The notes under the pieces: generated by a model
The model's input: only the letters and a program-made list of their open reading frames with translations
Told to the model about the DNA's origin: nothing
Database searches by the model: none
IMG/VR virus record: IMGVR_UViG_3300042400_001472
Coordinates: 1 to 26,713 of that record
Strand: one strand, 5' to 3'
From: a virus
DNA: 26,713 nt
In this document: positions 1 to 8,180 of the stretch, one piece after another
Numbering within the stretch: position 1 is the first letter of the stretch
Layout: every line of letters starts with the position of its first letter
Program-made: the position numbers and the translations under genes

Positions 1-689
1 GAAATAATTTTGCGGAAAATGTGATAGGTGAGTCATTTACATATAATGTAACAGTTAATACATCAGATTTAGGATATTTTAATAATGTTATAGGTTATGG
101 ATGTAGTAGAAATACTATCACAGATGGTTTTAATTTTAATCGTATTGCTGATATATTTTATGAAAATACTTTAGGTTCTTATTTTGCTGATAATGAAATT
201 GGGTACTTTTTTAATTTAAATACTTTTGCTGATTTTGCAACAGATAACAGAATTGGGTATTTTTCTTGGATTAATGAAGTAGGAACAAACTTTTCATCTA
301 ATCATACAAATGATTCTTTTTATGGTAATAATATAGGTAATGATTTCCAACACAATACAATAGGTAATTTTTGTGGACAACCTTTTGTGTCTGGTAATAT
401 ATGGGGATCAAATATTTTCGATAATCAAATTGGCGACCACATAGTAGGAAATCAAATTGCTAGTAATTTTAATAATAATAATATTTTTAATGACTTCCAA
501 GGAAATATTGTTGGTCCTAACTTTCAATATAATATAACACAAACTCAAATTACGGGTACTGATTTTTCACCTGCAACACATGTATATAATTCATATAATT
601 GTACTTTATTTGAGAATTCTGGAGGTAATAATAGATTGAGCTATTTTGATGCTCTTGATAATTTAATTATAGTAAACGTAAACTCATAA
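1..689 (+). CDS. Nonapeptide-repeat solenoid protein, probable tail fibre/adhesin (5' partial)
   Basis: The frame is open to the left edge (codons from base 3 read NNFAEN and continue the repeat), so the gene begins outside the window. The GTG at 21 is not a real start. From residue 60 or so of the visible part the protein is a string of nine-residue units of the form N-x-I-G-x-x-F-x-x, for example NEIGYFFNL, NRIGYFSWI, NNIGNDFQH and NQIASNFNN. One unit is expanded to 14 residues. Regular Asn, Ile/Val and Phe positions are typical of a beta-solenoid in which each unit forms one coil or half coil. The last 45 or so residues lose the repeat and may form a cap or trimerisation end. The family is not one I can name. 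A fibre or adhesin role is inferred from the repeat type and the phage context. The stop overlaps the next start (TAATG). Confidence 0.7.
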   Translation, partial: NNFAENVIGESFTYNVTVNTSDLGYFNNVIGYGCSRNTITDGFNFNRIADIFYENTLGSYFADNEIGYFFNLNTFADFATDNRIGYFSWINEVGTNFSSNHTNDSFYGNNIGNDFQHNTIGNFCGQPFVSGNIWGSNIFDNQIGDHIVGNQIASNFNNNNIFNDFQGNIVGPNFQYNITQTQITGTDFSPATHVYNSYNCTLFENSGGNNRLSYFDALDNLIIVNVNS

Positions 690-1033
690 TGTCAACAAAA
701 TATATAACATCAAGTAATAATACATATAAGACTTATGTTGCAAATTTAAGTCAAGTAGGAACATCCCCACCATCAGTAACTGTGTTAGATAATACTTTTG
801 TGTCTACTATGACTTGGACATATGATAGTACAGGGGAGTATTTATTAACATCAACAAATAACGATTTTGTTTCAGGAAAGACAATGCTTTTTATAACACC
901 AATAGATATTGCTTTCATTAAAATAAGAAGATTAAGTGATAATGTAATTAATGTTGGAACTCAAAACATTTCAGGAGTAAAAACAAACGGTTTATTAGAT
1001 AACGTATCAATAGAAATAAGAGTATATAATTAA
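689..1033 (+). CDS. Hypothetical 114-aa protein, probable small virion/fibre-associated protein
   Basis: The ATG at 689 shares a base with the stop codon of the solenoid gene, so the two are probably translationally coupled. There is no Shine-Dalgarno sequence. The product is rich in Ser, Thr, Asn and Val and has alternating hydrophobic residues throughout, which suggests an all-beta fold. No signal peptide, membrane segment or Cys pair is seen. I do not recognise the family. Its position directly after a probable fibre gene suggests a fibre-associated, capping or decoration protein, but this is inference only. Confidence 0.6.
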   Translation: MSTKYITSSNNTYKTYVANLSQVGTSPPSVTVLDNTFVSTMTWTYDSTGEYLLTSTNNDFVSGKTMLFITPIDIAFIKIRRLSDNVINVGTQNISGVKTNGLLDNVSIEIRVYN

Positions 1034-1039
1034 AAAATT

Positions 1040-1591
1040 ATGGAAGCAAAAATAAGATTAGATGAGATGAAAGAAACAAGAAGAACACACCCTACTTTTG
1101 CATTTAGAGGTGTTGATGAACTTGTAATTATTGAGATAGACGAATTAATAAATAAAGAATTAAAGTCTTACAACAATATTAATAAAAAACTTAATAAGGA
1201 TAGAAAAGAATTTAATTCTTTAATTGGTAAAGAAGACGAAATAAGTAAAAAAAGATCTGAAGAATTACAAAATATTATTGAGTCCGGTTATAAAAAAATA
1301 GATGAGTTTGAAACCGAAATAAAAAGGGGTGATATTGCTACAAAAATAATAGATCAAATAAGAACAAGAGAAGTTAAAAACCCTGATAATAAAGTAAGAG
1401 AAAACTTACAATTAGTTGGTTATGACGGTAAAGAACTTAATAAAGTTGATGCGAATAAAGCCAATAACTTTGTTCAAATGATCATAGAAAAAAAATTTAA
1501 ATCTAATAAAATTAGAAATGAATTTTCTATGAAAAATAAAAGTTTTTTTGGGAAAACATTATATAATTCAGTACCAATTTCTAAAAGGTAA
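1040..1591 (+). CDS. Hypothetical charged helical protein, 183 aa
   Basis: This starts six bases after the previous stop, in the same operon, with an A-rich leader and no Shine-Dalgarno sequence. Residues 40-110 are very rich in Lys, Glu, Asn and Ile with heptad-like spacing, consistent with a long helix or coiled coil. The C-terminal third is basic (many Lys). There is no membrane segment. I do not recognise it. It ends just before the polymerase promoter and may be the last gene of the upstream unit. Confidence 0.6.
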   Translation: MEAKIRLDEMKETRRTHPTFAFRGVDELVIIEIDELINKELKSYNNINKKLNKDRKEFNSLIGKEDEISKKRSEELQNIIESGYKKIDEFETEIKRGDIATKIIDQIRTREVKNPDNKVRENLQLVGYDGKELNKVDANKANNFVQMIIEKKFKSNKIRNEFSMKNKSFFGKTLYNSVPISKR

Positions 1592-1620
1592 TTGACTTAA
1601 ATATTTTCAAAACATATACT
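1592..1620 (+). promoter_or_regulatory. Sigma70-like promoter of the DNA polymerase gene
   Basis: TTGACT (1592-1597) and TATACT (1615-1620) are separated by exactly 17 bases, and the start codon follows 29 bases downstream. This close match to the sigma70 consensus is unlike the TATTTATA elements before the structural genes. It fits early or middle expression of a replication gene. A TACTTATA at 1617-1624 overlaps the -10 and is one base off the TATTTATA element. Confidence 0.55.
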
Positions 1621-1649
1621 TATAAAAGTAAGGTAAATGTCATCTTTGT

Positions 1650-4481
1650 ATGACAGTTAATAAACCAAACTTAAATAATTATATGATATCACAAGAAGAA
1701 ATTAAAAGTTTCCTTGAAGGAAACGATCCTGAAGAGCACATAGTTGCTATTGAGTTTGATTACGTATCAGACCACATTTATAAAATCAAAGAAGTTCCAG
1801 GTAAAGGTAAATCAATTGTTAGGGATAGTCTTATTGCTTTCGCTTGGGTTGGTGATCTAAAAGGTTTAAATTTTTACCAAGGATCAAAAGCTTTACAAAA
1901 AGAGGCAATGTCTAAGTATGGGATTATAATAGATAAACTTAGAACAGATAATAATAAAAGATTAGAAGAGGGATTAACTTTTATGGTTAAATCTATGAAA
2001 GGATATCGAGCTCTAACACAATTTTTTCGTGATGGTGGGATAGATCCTTGGGGAGAAAAAACAAAAGATAAGTTCTTGATGTTACCTCCTGTTGAACAGT
2101 ATTTAATATCTAAAGAAAAAAGACTTTTTAAAGGGTTTGAGGAATATAACGATATTACTAGATTTGGATTTGACCTTGAGACGACCTCATTAGAACCAAA
2201 AGACGGTCGTATCTTTATGATTGGAATGAAAACAAATAAAGGATTTCTTAAAGTCATCGAATGTAAAAATGAAGATGAAGAAAGAAGGGGACTTGTTGAG
2301 TTCTTTAACACAATAGACGAATTAAAACCATCAATAATTTCAGGATACAATTCAGCAAACTTTGACTGGTATTGGATATTTGAAAGATGTAAGGCTTTAA
2401 ATCTTGATATTAAAAAAATTGCCAAATCATTAAACCCAAACAGAACCATCTCTCAAAAGGAATCAATGTTAAAACTTGCAAATGAAGTTGAGAAATACAA
2501 TCAAGTTCAGTTGTGGGGTTATAATGTGATTGATATTATACACTCAGTTCGTAGAGCTCAGGCAATTAATTCAAACATAAAAGAGGCGGGTTTGAAATAT
2601 ATTACAAAATATATTGATGCTGAGGCTAAAGATCGTATTTATATTGACCACAATAAGATTGGTCCTATGTACGCCGAAAAAAATGAATTTTGGTTAAACA
2701 TAGAAAATGGTAAATATAAAAGAGTTGGTGATAGTGAAAAAGTAGATGAGGTATGTGAAAGAAGGTCTGACATTTATATTAAAACTACAGGAGATGATTT
2801 GGTAGAGAGATATCTTGACGATGACCTTGAGGAGACTTTGGTTGTCGATGACGAGTTCAATCAAGGTACATTCCTATTAGCATCACTCGTTCCAACAACA
2901 TATGAGAGAGTATCAACTATGGGTACCGCAACATTATGGAAAATGATAATGCTTGCATGGTCATACAAATTTGGGCTTGCAATCCCAAAGAAAAAAGAAC
3001 AAAGAAGATTTGTTGGCGGATTATCAAGACTGTTAAAAACAGGGTACTCAAAAGACGTATTAAAACTTGACTATTCTTCTCTTTATCCATCAATACAATT
3101 AGTACATGATGTATTTCCTGAATGTGACATTACAGGGGCGATGAAAGGATTGCTTACGTATTTTCGTAGTACTCGTATTATGTATAAAAATTTAGCATCA
3201 GAATATAAAGGAATTGATAAGAAAAAATCATTATCTTACGATAGAAAACAATTACCTATTAAAATCTTTATTAACGCATTCTTTGGCTCATTGTCAGCCC
3301 CTCAAGTGTTTCCGTGGGGGGACATTGATATGGGTGAACAGATTACGTGTACGGGAAGGCAATATCTACGTCAGATGTTAAAATTCTTTGTTAAAAGAGG
3401 ATACACACCACTTGTGTGTGATACTGACGGTATGAACTTTTCATTGCCAGAAAGTGGGGTTGATGATCGTATTTATATTGGAAAAGGGTTAAATTGGTTA
3501 GTTAAGGAAGGTAAGGAATACAAGGGTTATGATGCGGATGTTGCAGAGTTCAATGACACATTTATGAAAGGTGAAATGGGTCTTGATTGTGACGGTACAT
3601 GGAGTTCTTGTATTAACCTTGCTCGTAAAAACTATGCGACATTAGAACATAACGGTAAAATTAAATTAACAGGAAACTCAATTAAATCTAAAAAAATGCC
3701 AAAATATATTGAGTTATTTTTAGATAAAGGAATTAGATTATTACTTGAGGGTAAAGGTCAAGAATTTATTGAGTACTATTATGAATACCTACAAAAAATA
3801 TTTGATCAGAAGGTGCCTCTTGTTCAGATTGCATCTAAATCAAAAGTAAAACAAACAATAGACGACTACATTAAAAGAAGTAAACAAACAACTAAGGCAG
3901 GTGCTCTTATGTCAAGACAGGCTCACATGGAACTTGCGATACGAGATGGACTTAATGTGAATCTTGGTGATATTATTTATTATGTTAATAATGGAACAAA
4001 GGCTTCACATGGGGATGTACAAAAAGTGAATAAACCAAAGAAAGGATGGGCACAAGAACAATTAGATAGTTATTATGAAAGTTACGGTACTTACCCTAAC
4101 AATAGTTGGGATTCAATAATCCAATTAAATTCCTACATGTTAAACCCGTTCGATATTGAAAACAATCCTGACATGTTAGGCGAGTATAATATACAAAGAG
4201 CGATAGCAACATTTAATAAAAGGGTTGAACCTTTACTTATTGTTTTTAAAGAAGAAGTAAGAGATGGTTTGTTAGCTAAGAACCCTGAAGATAGAGTATT
4301 CTTCACAAAAGAACAGTGTGAACTTATAAATGGGGTTCCTTTTGAAGAAAAGGATCAAGATGACCTTGATGATCATTTAATGAAAATGGAAGAAGGTGAA
4401 GTTGAGTTTTGGGAAAAGGTAGGGATTGACCCTAATTATATTTATAATTTTGCAGAACCTGGTTGGGAGGAATTGGTTTAA
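1650..4481 (+). CDS. DNA polymerase, family B (T4 gp43-like), with 3'-5' exonuclease
   Basis: This is the replicative polymerase of the phage, 943 aa (T4 gp43 is about 900). The exonuclease part shows Exo I (D175-L-E177 in FGFDLETTS), Exo II (N234 to F238-D239 in GYNSANFDW) and Exo III (Y388 to D392). The polymerase part shows motif A (D474, DYSSLYPS), motif B (K538-x3-N542 to F545-G546, KIFINAFFG) and motif C (D591-T-D593-G). All key catalytic residues are present, so it should both polymerise and proofread. It is a single uninterrupted frame with no split or intein seen. Start: ATG at 1650, no Shine-Dalgarno sequence at the usual distance, and a sigma70-like promoter just upstream. Its stop shares the palindrome TTAA with the stop of the convergent 114-aa gene. 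Confidence 0.95.
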   Translation: MTVNKPNLNNYMISQEEIKSFLEGNDPEEHIVAIEFDYVSDHIYKIKEVPGKGKSIVRDSLIAFAWVGDLKGLNFYQGSKALQKEAMSKYGIIIDKLRTDNNKRLEEGLTFMVKSMKGYRALTQFFRDGGIDPWGEKTKDKFLMLPPVEQYLISKEKRLFKGFEEYNDITRFGFDLETTSLEPKDGRIFMIGMKTNKGFLKVIECKNEDEERRGLVEFFNTIDELKPSIISGYNSANFDWYWIFERCKALNLDIKKIAKSLNPNRTISQKESMLKLANEVEKYNQVQLWGYNVIDIIHSVRRAQAINSNIKEAGLKYITKYIDAEAKDRIYIDHNKIGPMYAEKNEFWLNIENGKYKRVGDSEKVDEVCERRSDIYIKTTGDDLVERYLDDDLEETLVVDDEFNQGTFLLASLVPTTYERVSTMGTATLWKMIMLAWSYKFGLAIPKKKEQRRFVGGLSRLLKTGYSKDVLKLDYSSLYPSIQLVHDVFPECDITGAMKGLLTYFRSTRIMYKNLASEYKGIDKKKSLSYDRKQLPIKIFINAFFGSLSAPQVFPWGDIDMGEQITCTGRQYLRQMLKFFVKRGYTPLVCDTDGMNFSLPESGVDDRIYIGKGLNWLVKEGKEYKGYDADVAEFNDTFMKGEMGLDCDGTWSSCINLARKNYATLEHNGKIKLTGNSIKSKKMPKYIELFLDKGIRLLLEGKGQEFIEYYYEYLQKIFDQKVPLVQIASKSKVKQTIDDYIKRSKQTTKAGALMSRQAHMELAIRDGLNVNLGDIIYYVNNGTKASHGDVQKVNKPKKGWAQEQLDSYYESYGTYPNNSWDSIIQLNSYMLNPFDIENNPDMLGEYNIQRAIATFNKRVEPLLIVFKEEVRDGLLAKNPEDRVFFTKEQCELINGVPFEEKDQDDLDDHLMKMEEGEVEFWEKVGIDPNYIYNFAEPGWEELV

Positions 4482-4822
4482 GACATTTTTAACCCATCAG
4501 ATGAAAGTATGTACCAATTACCTTGTACAAATTGGAATTGAACGCAAGATCCTTTTTCTAAAAGTAATTCATCCCATTCTTCATCAATTGACCCTAAGTC
4601 AGGTTTAACTAAAACTGAGGTTAAAGATTTTATAACTATTCTTTTTGTCACATTAGAATTTAATGTAACTTCAGAATTACTAACAGATCTTACAATTAAT
4701 AAGGTTTCATCATTTGTTATATATTGTTCTTTAGAAATGATCAACGCTTTATCATTTTCTTTAGGGATATCAATTGATGTTTGATATTTAATAACATTTT
4801 TTCTTTGAGGTATATTTGTCAT
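4478..4822 (-). CDS. Hypothetical 114-aa protein following the neck gene
   Basis: The ATG overlaps the stop of the gp13-like gene in ATGA, so it is probably translationally coupled to it. The sequence is beta-rich. It ends in a conserved-looking block (EEWDELLLEKGSCVQFQFV, then a WYILSSDGLK tail) with the aromatic and acidic pattern of small virion beta-sandwich proteins. No membrane segment or signal peptide is seen. I do not recognise the family. Position next to the neck gene suggests a head-tail joining, decoration or whisker-like component. Its 3' end overlaps the convergent polymerase stop by four bases. Confidence 0.6.
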   Translation of the reverse strand: MTNIPQRKNVIKYQTSIDIPKENDKALIISKEQYITNDETLLIVRSVSNSEVTLNSNVTKRIVIKSLTSVLVKPDLGSIDEEWDELLLEKGSCVQFQFVQGNWYILSSDGLKMS

Positions 4823-5943
4823 ATTACATAAATTTGTCTTGGCATGGCTCTAAACTTAAGAGACTTGTTTAGGTTTTCGGCAATTAAAGCTTCCCTCTCC
4901 ATAACTTTATCAGGTCTTAATCTTGTTAATTTACCTTCAGCCCCTGTTAACTCTTCTATTAATTTTGTCTTTTCATCTTTACCTTCAGTGGCTAAAGTTG
5001 CATATTCCATAGTTAAATCTCCATCAGGTGTTTTAAGATTACCACTAAATTTACCTCTAACCTTTGATAGTAATTCTTTTGCCGAAGCAACGAACCATCT
5101 TCTAACCCAAATTTGGGCTGGATTATTAAGATCATCCCAAGATAATTTATCAAATGGAACATCTGACGGTAATTTAATTATATCAGGATTATCTTTTAAA
5201 CATTTATCTCTATCACCATCATTAGTATCATAATACCAATACCAAACTTTACCTCTCATTAAAGTTGAGTTACCAAAGTCAAATTTACCACCAGGAGTGT
5301 TCATTAAATGAATCGCCTTTTTACCGTCAGGTAAAGCGGTAACTCTATATGTAAGATCTCCTGCAATTATCCTTCTTTGGATATTTATCTCTTGCATTCT
5401 TAATAACATATCAAATGCCGGCATTAAAAAGTAACTTCCCGATACATTACCAACCTGAGCGTATCCTGCTGGTCCTGAAATACCCCCACCCGCAATACCC
5501 CCAAAAGCCCAAGGATCAAATAATAAATTATTCATCTCAGGTGGTGTAAACCAAAGTAATTCATTTAATTCTCTTCCTGCAGGTATTTCATAAATTTGTT
5601 GTTTTGCCTGTAATTGTATATAGTCTTTCTTTAAAACCCAATCCCCTCCGGCTTGTAGTCCTACTATTTTTGAATAGGCATATGTATATCTTGTCTCATA
5701 GTCTAAACTTTTTGTCATAAAAGCCCTAGACAACGATTGAGTCTCAACGTTTAAACCCCAAAGGTTTGACCATTGACTTTCAGTTAGCCAATCCTGAACA
5801 TATTGTGAGTAATCCTCAATTGAGAATTCAAGAAGAGTATCTAGTTGTTCATCTTCTAATTCCACAGATCTTAATGGAGCTCCCAAGATATGTCTAACTC
5901 TTGTATATAACCTTTCTCTTTCTTCGTTACTTATTATTGACAT
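4819..5943 (-). CDS. Neck protein, T4 gp13-like (head completion/connector)
   Basis: In T4, gp13 joins the DNA-filled head to the tail together with gp14. This 374-aa protein (T4 gp13 is about 310) has the features I associate with that family. It has an N-terminal LGAP-x5-VELEDEQLDTLLEF segment (residues 20-40) followed by an aromatic helix. It has a mid-protein WYWYYD block (234-239). It also has a C-terminal region with W279-V-R-R, AKELLSKVRGKFSG (288-301), a loop, and then an acidic helix containing EGKDEKTKLIEEL. The Gly-rich stretch at 149-170 looks like an added loop. It is the upstream partner of a coupled 114-aa gene and is preceded by a TATTTATA element 14 bases before the ATG. It lies on the minus strand, whereas the other tail genes are on plus. 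Confidence 0.75.
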   Translation of the reverse strand: MSIISNEERERLYTRVRHILGAPLRSVELEDEQLDTLLEFSIEDYSQYVQDWLTESQWSNLWGLNVETQSLSRAFMTKSLDYETRYTYAYSKIVGLQAGGDWVLKKDYIQLQAKQQIYEIPAGRELNELLWFTPPEMNNLLFDPWAFGGIAGGGISGPAGYAQVGNVSGSYFLMPAFDMLLRMQEINIQRRIIAGDLTYRVTALPDGKKAIHLMNTPGGKFDFGNSTLMRGKVWYWYYDTNDGDRDKCLKDNPDIIKLPSDVPFDKLSWDDLNNPAQIWVRRWFVASAKELLSKVRGKFSGNLKTPDGDLTMEYATLATEGKDEKTKLIEELTGAEGKLTRLRPDKVMEREALIAENLNKSLKFRAMPRQIYVI

Positions 5944-5957
5944 GTTGATTGTTTTTA

Positions 5958-5965
5958 TATAAATA
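5958..5965 (-). promoter_or_regulatory. TATTTATA element, gp13-like gene
   Basis: This is an exact TATTTATA in the sense orientation, 14 bases before the ATG and followed by an A-rich run. It belongs to the window-wide motif set interpreted as the late-promoter element. Confidence 0.5.
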
Positions 5966-5973
5966 TCTTAGAT

Positions 5974-8106
5974 TTAATTAATAAGTTCTTTTAATTCTTT
6001 TCTATAATGATTAATCATTTCATTTATTTCATCAGAATGTCCTAACTCTTTTAGTTTGTCTTTATAATATTGAATTCTTTCTTTAAAGTACTCAATTTCT
6101 TTATCAACATCTCTTTGTAATTTAGGTTTTTTTTCTGTTGATTCTTTTTCTAATTTTACCTCAAATTCCATATTACTTTTTAATGGGTTTTCATAATATA
6201 TAACATAAAATTTAGGAAAAGTTGATGGATTTGCAACAGTTTGGATTCTTGTGTAGTCGTTTCTAAACATTATATATTTTTCATTTTGTTTATCAACATA
6301 CAAAATTATATCAACATTTTGTTCTTTGTATTTACTGTGATTATGCCAAGAAGGTACCTTATAATAATAACCTCTTTCTGAACCATATTTTTCTATGGAG
6401 GTATAAACAGTTGGTTTTACTTGAATAAAGTAAGAAATGTTATCAATAATAACATCAAAATCTTGACCTAATTTTCTATCTCTTGTATCACCAGCACACC
6501 GTTCATTTATTTTCCAAGTTAAATTTTCCTCTTCTGGGTTTAATTTAAAGGATCGTATCAAAACACTTTTTGCGTAATTTTCATTTGCTCTACCATCTAA
6601 TATTATCTGACTATTTAATCTAACTAACCTTTCAGTAAATCTACCTTCATTACCAACTAAATCTTTTATATTATTTAAAATCCATCCTCTAAAATTATCT
6701 AAACCATCAGTTTCTTCTATCCATATTTTCTGTATTTCTTTATGTACAGAACTATTTGTGTCAAATCTATTTATGATCGACCAATTACCGATACCACCAT
6801 AGTTTTGTTCTGTGAAATTACCACCAATAACTCCCTCATCTGTTTTACAATCATCTGTTTCTATTTTACCTAAACATCCATCCATATATGTATTCCCTTC
6901 ACATATAGGATAAACTTTATTAATAATATTTTTAAATGATGTAGGTGTTAATGGAAAAACTTCTTTTTTTTCAGTTATTAATTTTTTATTTTTAACAGAC
7001 TCATCTAAAGGTTTTTTATTTGTTTTTTTTATAAAAAGATCATTAACAAAATCCCAATTAACATAATTCCAAAACTTTTTTATATATTCGTCTCTTTTAT
7101 TTTGGTATTTTAAATAATAAGCATGTTCCCAAAGATCAAGTCCTAAAAGTGGAAAACCACCACCCTTAATTACATTCATAAGTGGATTATCTTGATTTGG
7201 TGTTGAGATGACTTTTAAAGTATTATTTTTTGTTAAAATTAACCAAGCCCAACCAGACCCAAATCTTTTTTTTGCAACTTCGTTAAATTCGTCTTTCATT
7301 TTTTTTATGTTACCATATTGACCCGTAATTTTTTTAAGGATCTCACCTTTTGGTATTTGTTTTTTAGGGGATAACATTTTCCAAAATAATGCGTGATTAA
7401 ATGCTCCCCCTGCATTATTTCTAATAGTATCGTCGTATTTACTTATTGATTTTATAATATCTTCTAAATCTAAATCACCATAATTTTTTTTAGATAAGGC
7501 ATCATTTAATTTTTTTACATAACCTTTGTAATGTTTATTATAGTGAATATCCATTGTTTTAGGATCAACAAATTGTTTTATTGCCGAATATGAGTACGGT
7601 AATTTATCAATACCTATTTTCTTCATCTCTAAGATAAAATCACTCTTAATTTTTTTCTTATCTTGTATTAATATTTCTTCTTTAATTAATTCTAATTTTT
7701 TATGTATTGGTTTAAAACCTTCAAAAATTATATCCTCTAAATCAGGGTTTTCCTTTTCAAACTTTTTTATTAAAGATCCCGACAACGCATTAGCTTCGTC
7801 TTCATTTTTACCTCCAATATCTGGACCTCTTTCTCTGCCAATAACATTTCTTTGATAAGAATGAATCCACTCATGTGACAGAGTTCTTAGAATGTCTCTA
7901 TTCATTCTATTGTTAACTAAGACTTTAATACCTTTTTCTTTATGCTGACTACCTGTTGTCATTCTACCAATTCTTTCACCAACAAAAGTAATCGTTAAAT
8001 CATTTTTTAATCCATAATTTTTTTGTAAAAACTTACAAAATTTTTTTAATAATTCTTTTTTTTTAGTGTCTATATTGGCCCCAATATTTTTAAAAGTAAC
8101 TTTCAT
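5974..8106 (-). CDS. Three-domain fusion: zinc metallopeptidase-like, Mn-type superoxide dismutase, QxK nuclease-like
   Basis: This is a 710-aa single frame. Residues 1-115: peptidase-like domain with H78-E-W-I-H82 and a downstream Glu-rich EDEANALSG (E102/E104), the usual layout of a gluzincin site. Residues 165-360: complete Fe/Mn superoxide dismutase. Metal ligands H188 (DIHYNKHYKGY), H238 (FNHALFW), D324 and H328 (LDLWEHAYY) are all present, as are H192 and Y196. The STPNQDNPLM block carries the Gln typical of Mn enzymes (Fe enzymes usually have Ala there). Residues 425-640: an unrecognised domain with G547-Q-D549-F-D551 and then I-Q562-V-K564, resembling the D...QxK site of Mrr-like PD-(D/E)XK nucleases. 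Residues 655-710: charged helix or coiled coil. Cys 402, 411, 420 and 537 are scattered. The gene sits between a terminator and the neck gene. A virion or host-takeover role is inference. Confidence 0.85.
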   Translation of the reverse strand: MKVTFKNIGANIDTKKKELLKKFCKFLQKNYGLKNDLTITFVGERIGRMTTGSQHKEKGIKVLVNNRMNRDILRTLSHEWIHSYQRNVIGRERGPDIGGKNEDEANALSGSLIKKFEKENPDLEDIIFEGFKPIHKKLELIKEEILIQDKKKIKSDFILEMKKIGIDKLPYSYSAIKQFVDPKTMDIHYNKHYKGYVKKLNDALSKKNYGDLDLEDIIKSISKYDDTIRNNAGGAFNHALFWKMLSPKKQIPKGEILKKITGQYGNIKKMKDEFNEVAKKRFGSGWAWLILTKNNTLKVISTPNQDNPLMNVIKGGGFPLLGLDLWEHAYYLKYQNKRDEYIKKFWNYVNWDFVNDLFIKKTNKKPLDESVKNKKLITEKKEVFPLTPTSFKNIINKVYPICEGNTYMDGCLGKIETDDCKTDEGVIGGNFTEQNYGGIGNWSIINRFDTNSSVHKEIQKIWIEETDGLDNFRGWILNNIKDLVGNEGRFTERLVRLNSQIILDGRANENYAKSVLIRSFKLNPEEENLTWKINERCAGDTRDRKLGQDFDVIIDNISYFIQVKPTVYTSIEKYGSERGYYYKVPSWHNHSKYKEQNVDIILYVDKQNEKYIMFRNDYTRIQTVANPSTFPKFYVIYYENPLKSNMEFEVKLEKESTEKKPKLQRDVDKEIEYFKERIQYYKDKLKELGHSDEINEMINHYRKELKELIN

Positions 8107-8110
8107 TAAA

Positions 8111-8118
8111 GATAAATA
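8111..8118 (-). promoter_or_regulatory. TATTTATC element directly before the fusion gene
   Basis: TATTTATC (one base off TATTTATA) ends only four bases before the ATG of the peptidase/dismutase/nuclease gene. If it is a -10 element, the transcript would start at or next to the start codon (leaderless or nearly so). The HAD gene shows the same spacing. Confidence 0.4.
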
Positions 8119-8130
8119 TCAAATTAATTA

Positions 8131-8158
8131 AAAAACCCCATCTTTTAAAATGGGGTTT
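8131..8158 (-). terminator. Intrinsic terminator after the 123-aa gene
   Basis: An eight-base stem AAACCCCA (8133-8140) pairs with TGGGGTTT (8151-8158). On the minus strand the hairpin is followed by a run of T, so it ends transcription coming from the 123-aa gene. This means the fusion gene downstream needs its own promoter. It is nearly the same sequence as the terminator at 8628-8650. Confidence 0.75.
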
Positions 8159-8180
8159 ATTTAGATGAGGTTATATTTTT

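Noticed and set aside
100-560. CRISPR-like or tandem DNA repeats
   Set aside because: The roughly 27-base periodicity comes from protein-level nonapeptide repeats with divergent DNA. There are no constant repeats with unique spacers.
1637-1660. Seven-codon ATG frame overlapping the polymerase start (possible leader peptide)
   Set aside because: It is too short to support, no attenuator-like structure is seen, and it is expected by chance in AT-rich sequence.
1874-2449. 191-codon open frame on the minus strand inside the DNA polymerase gene
   Set aside because: It lies opposite conserved polymerase exonuclease sequence, and its translation shows no family features.
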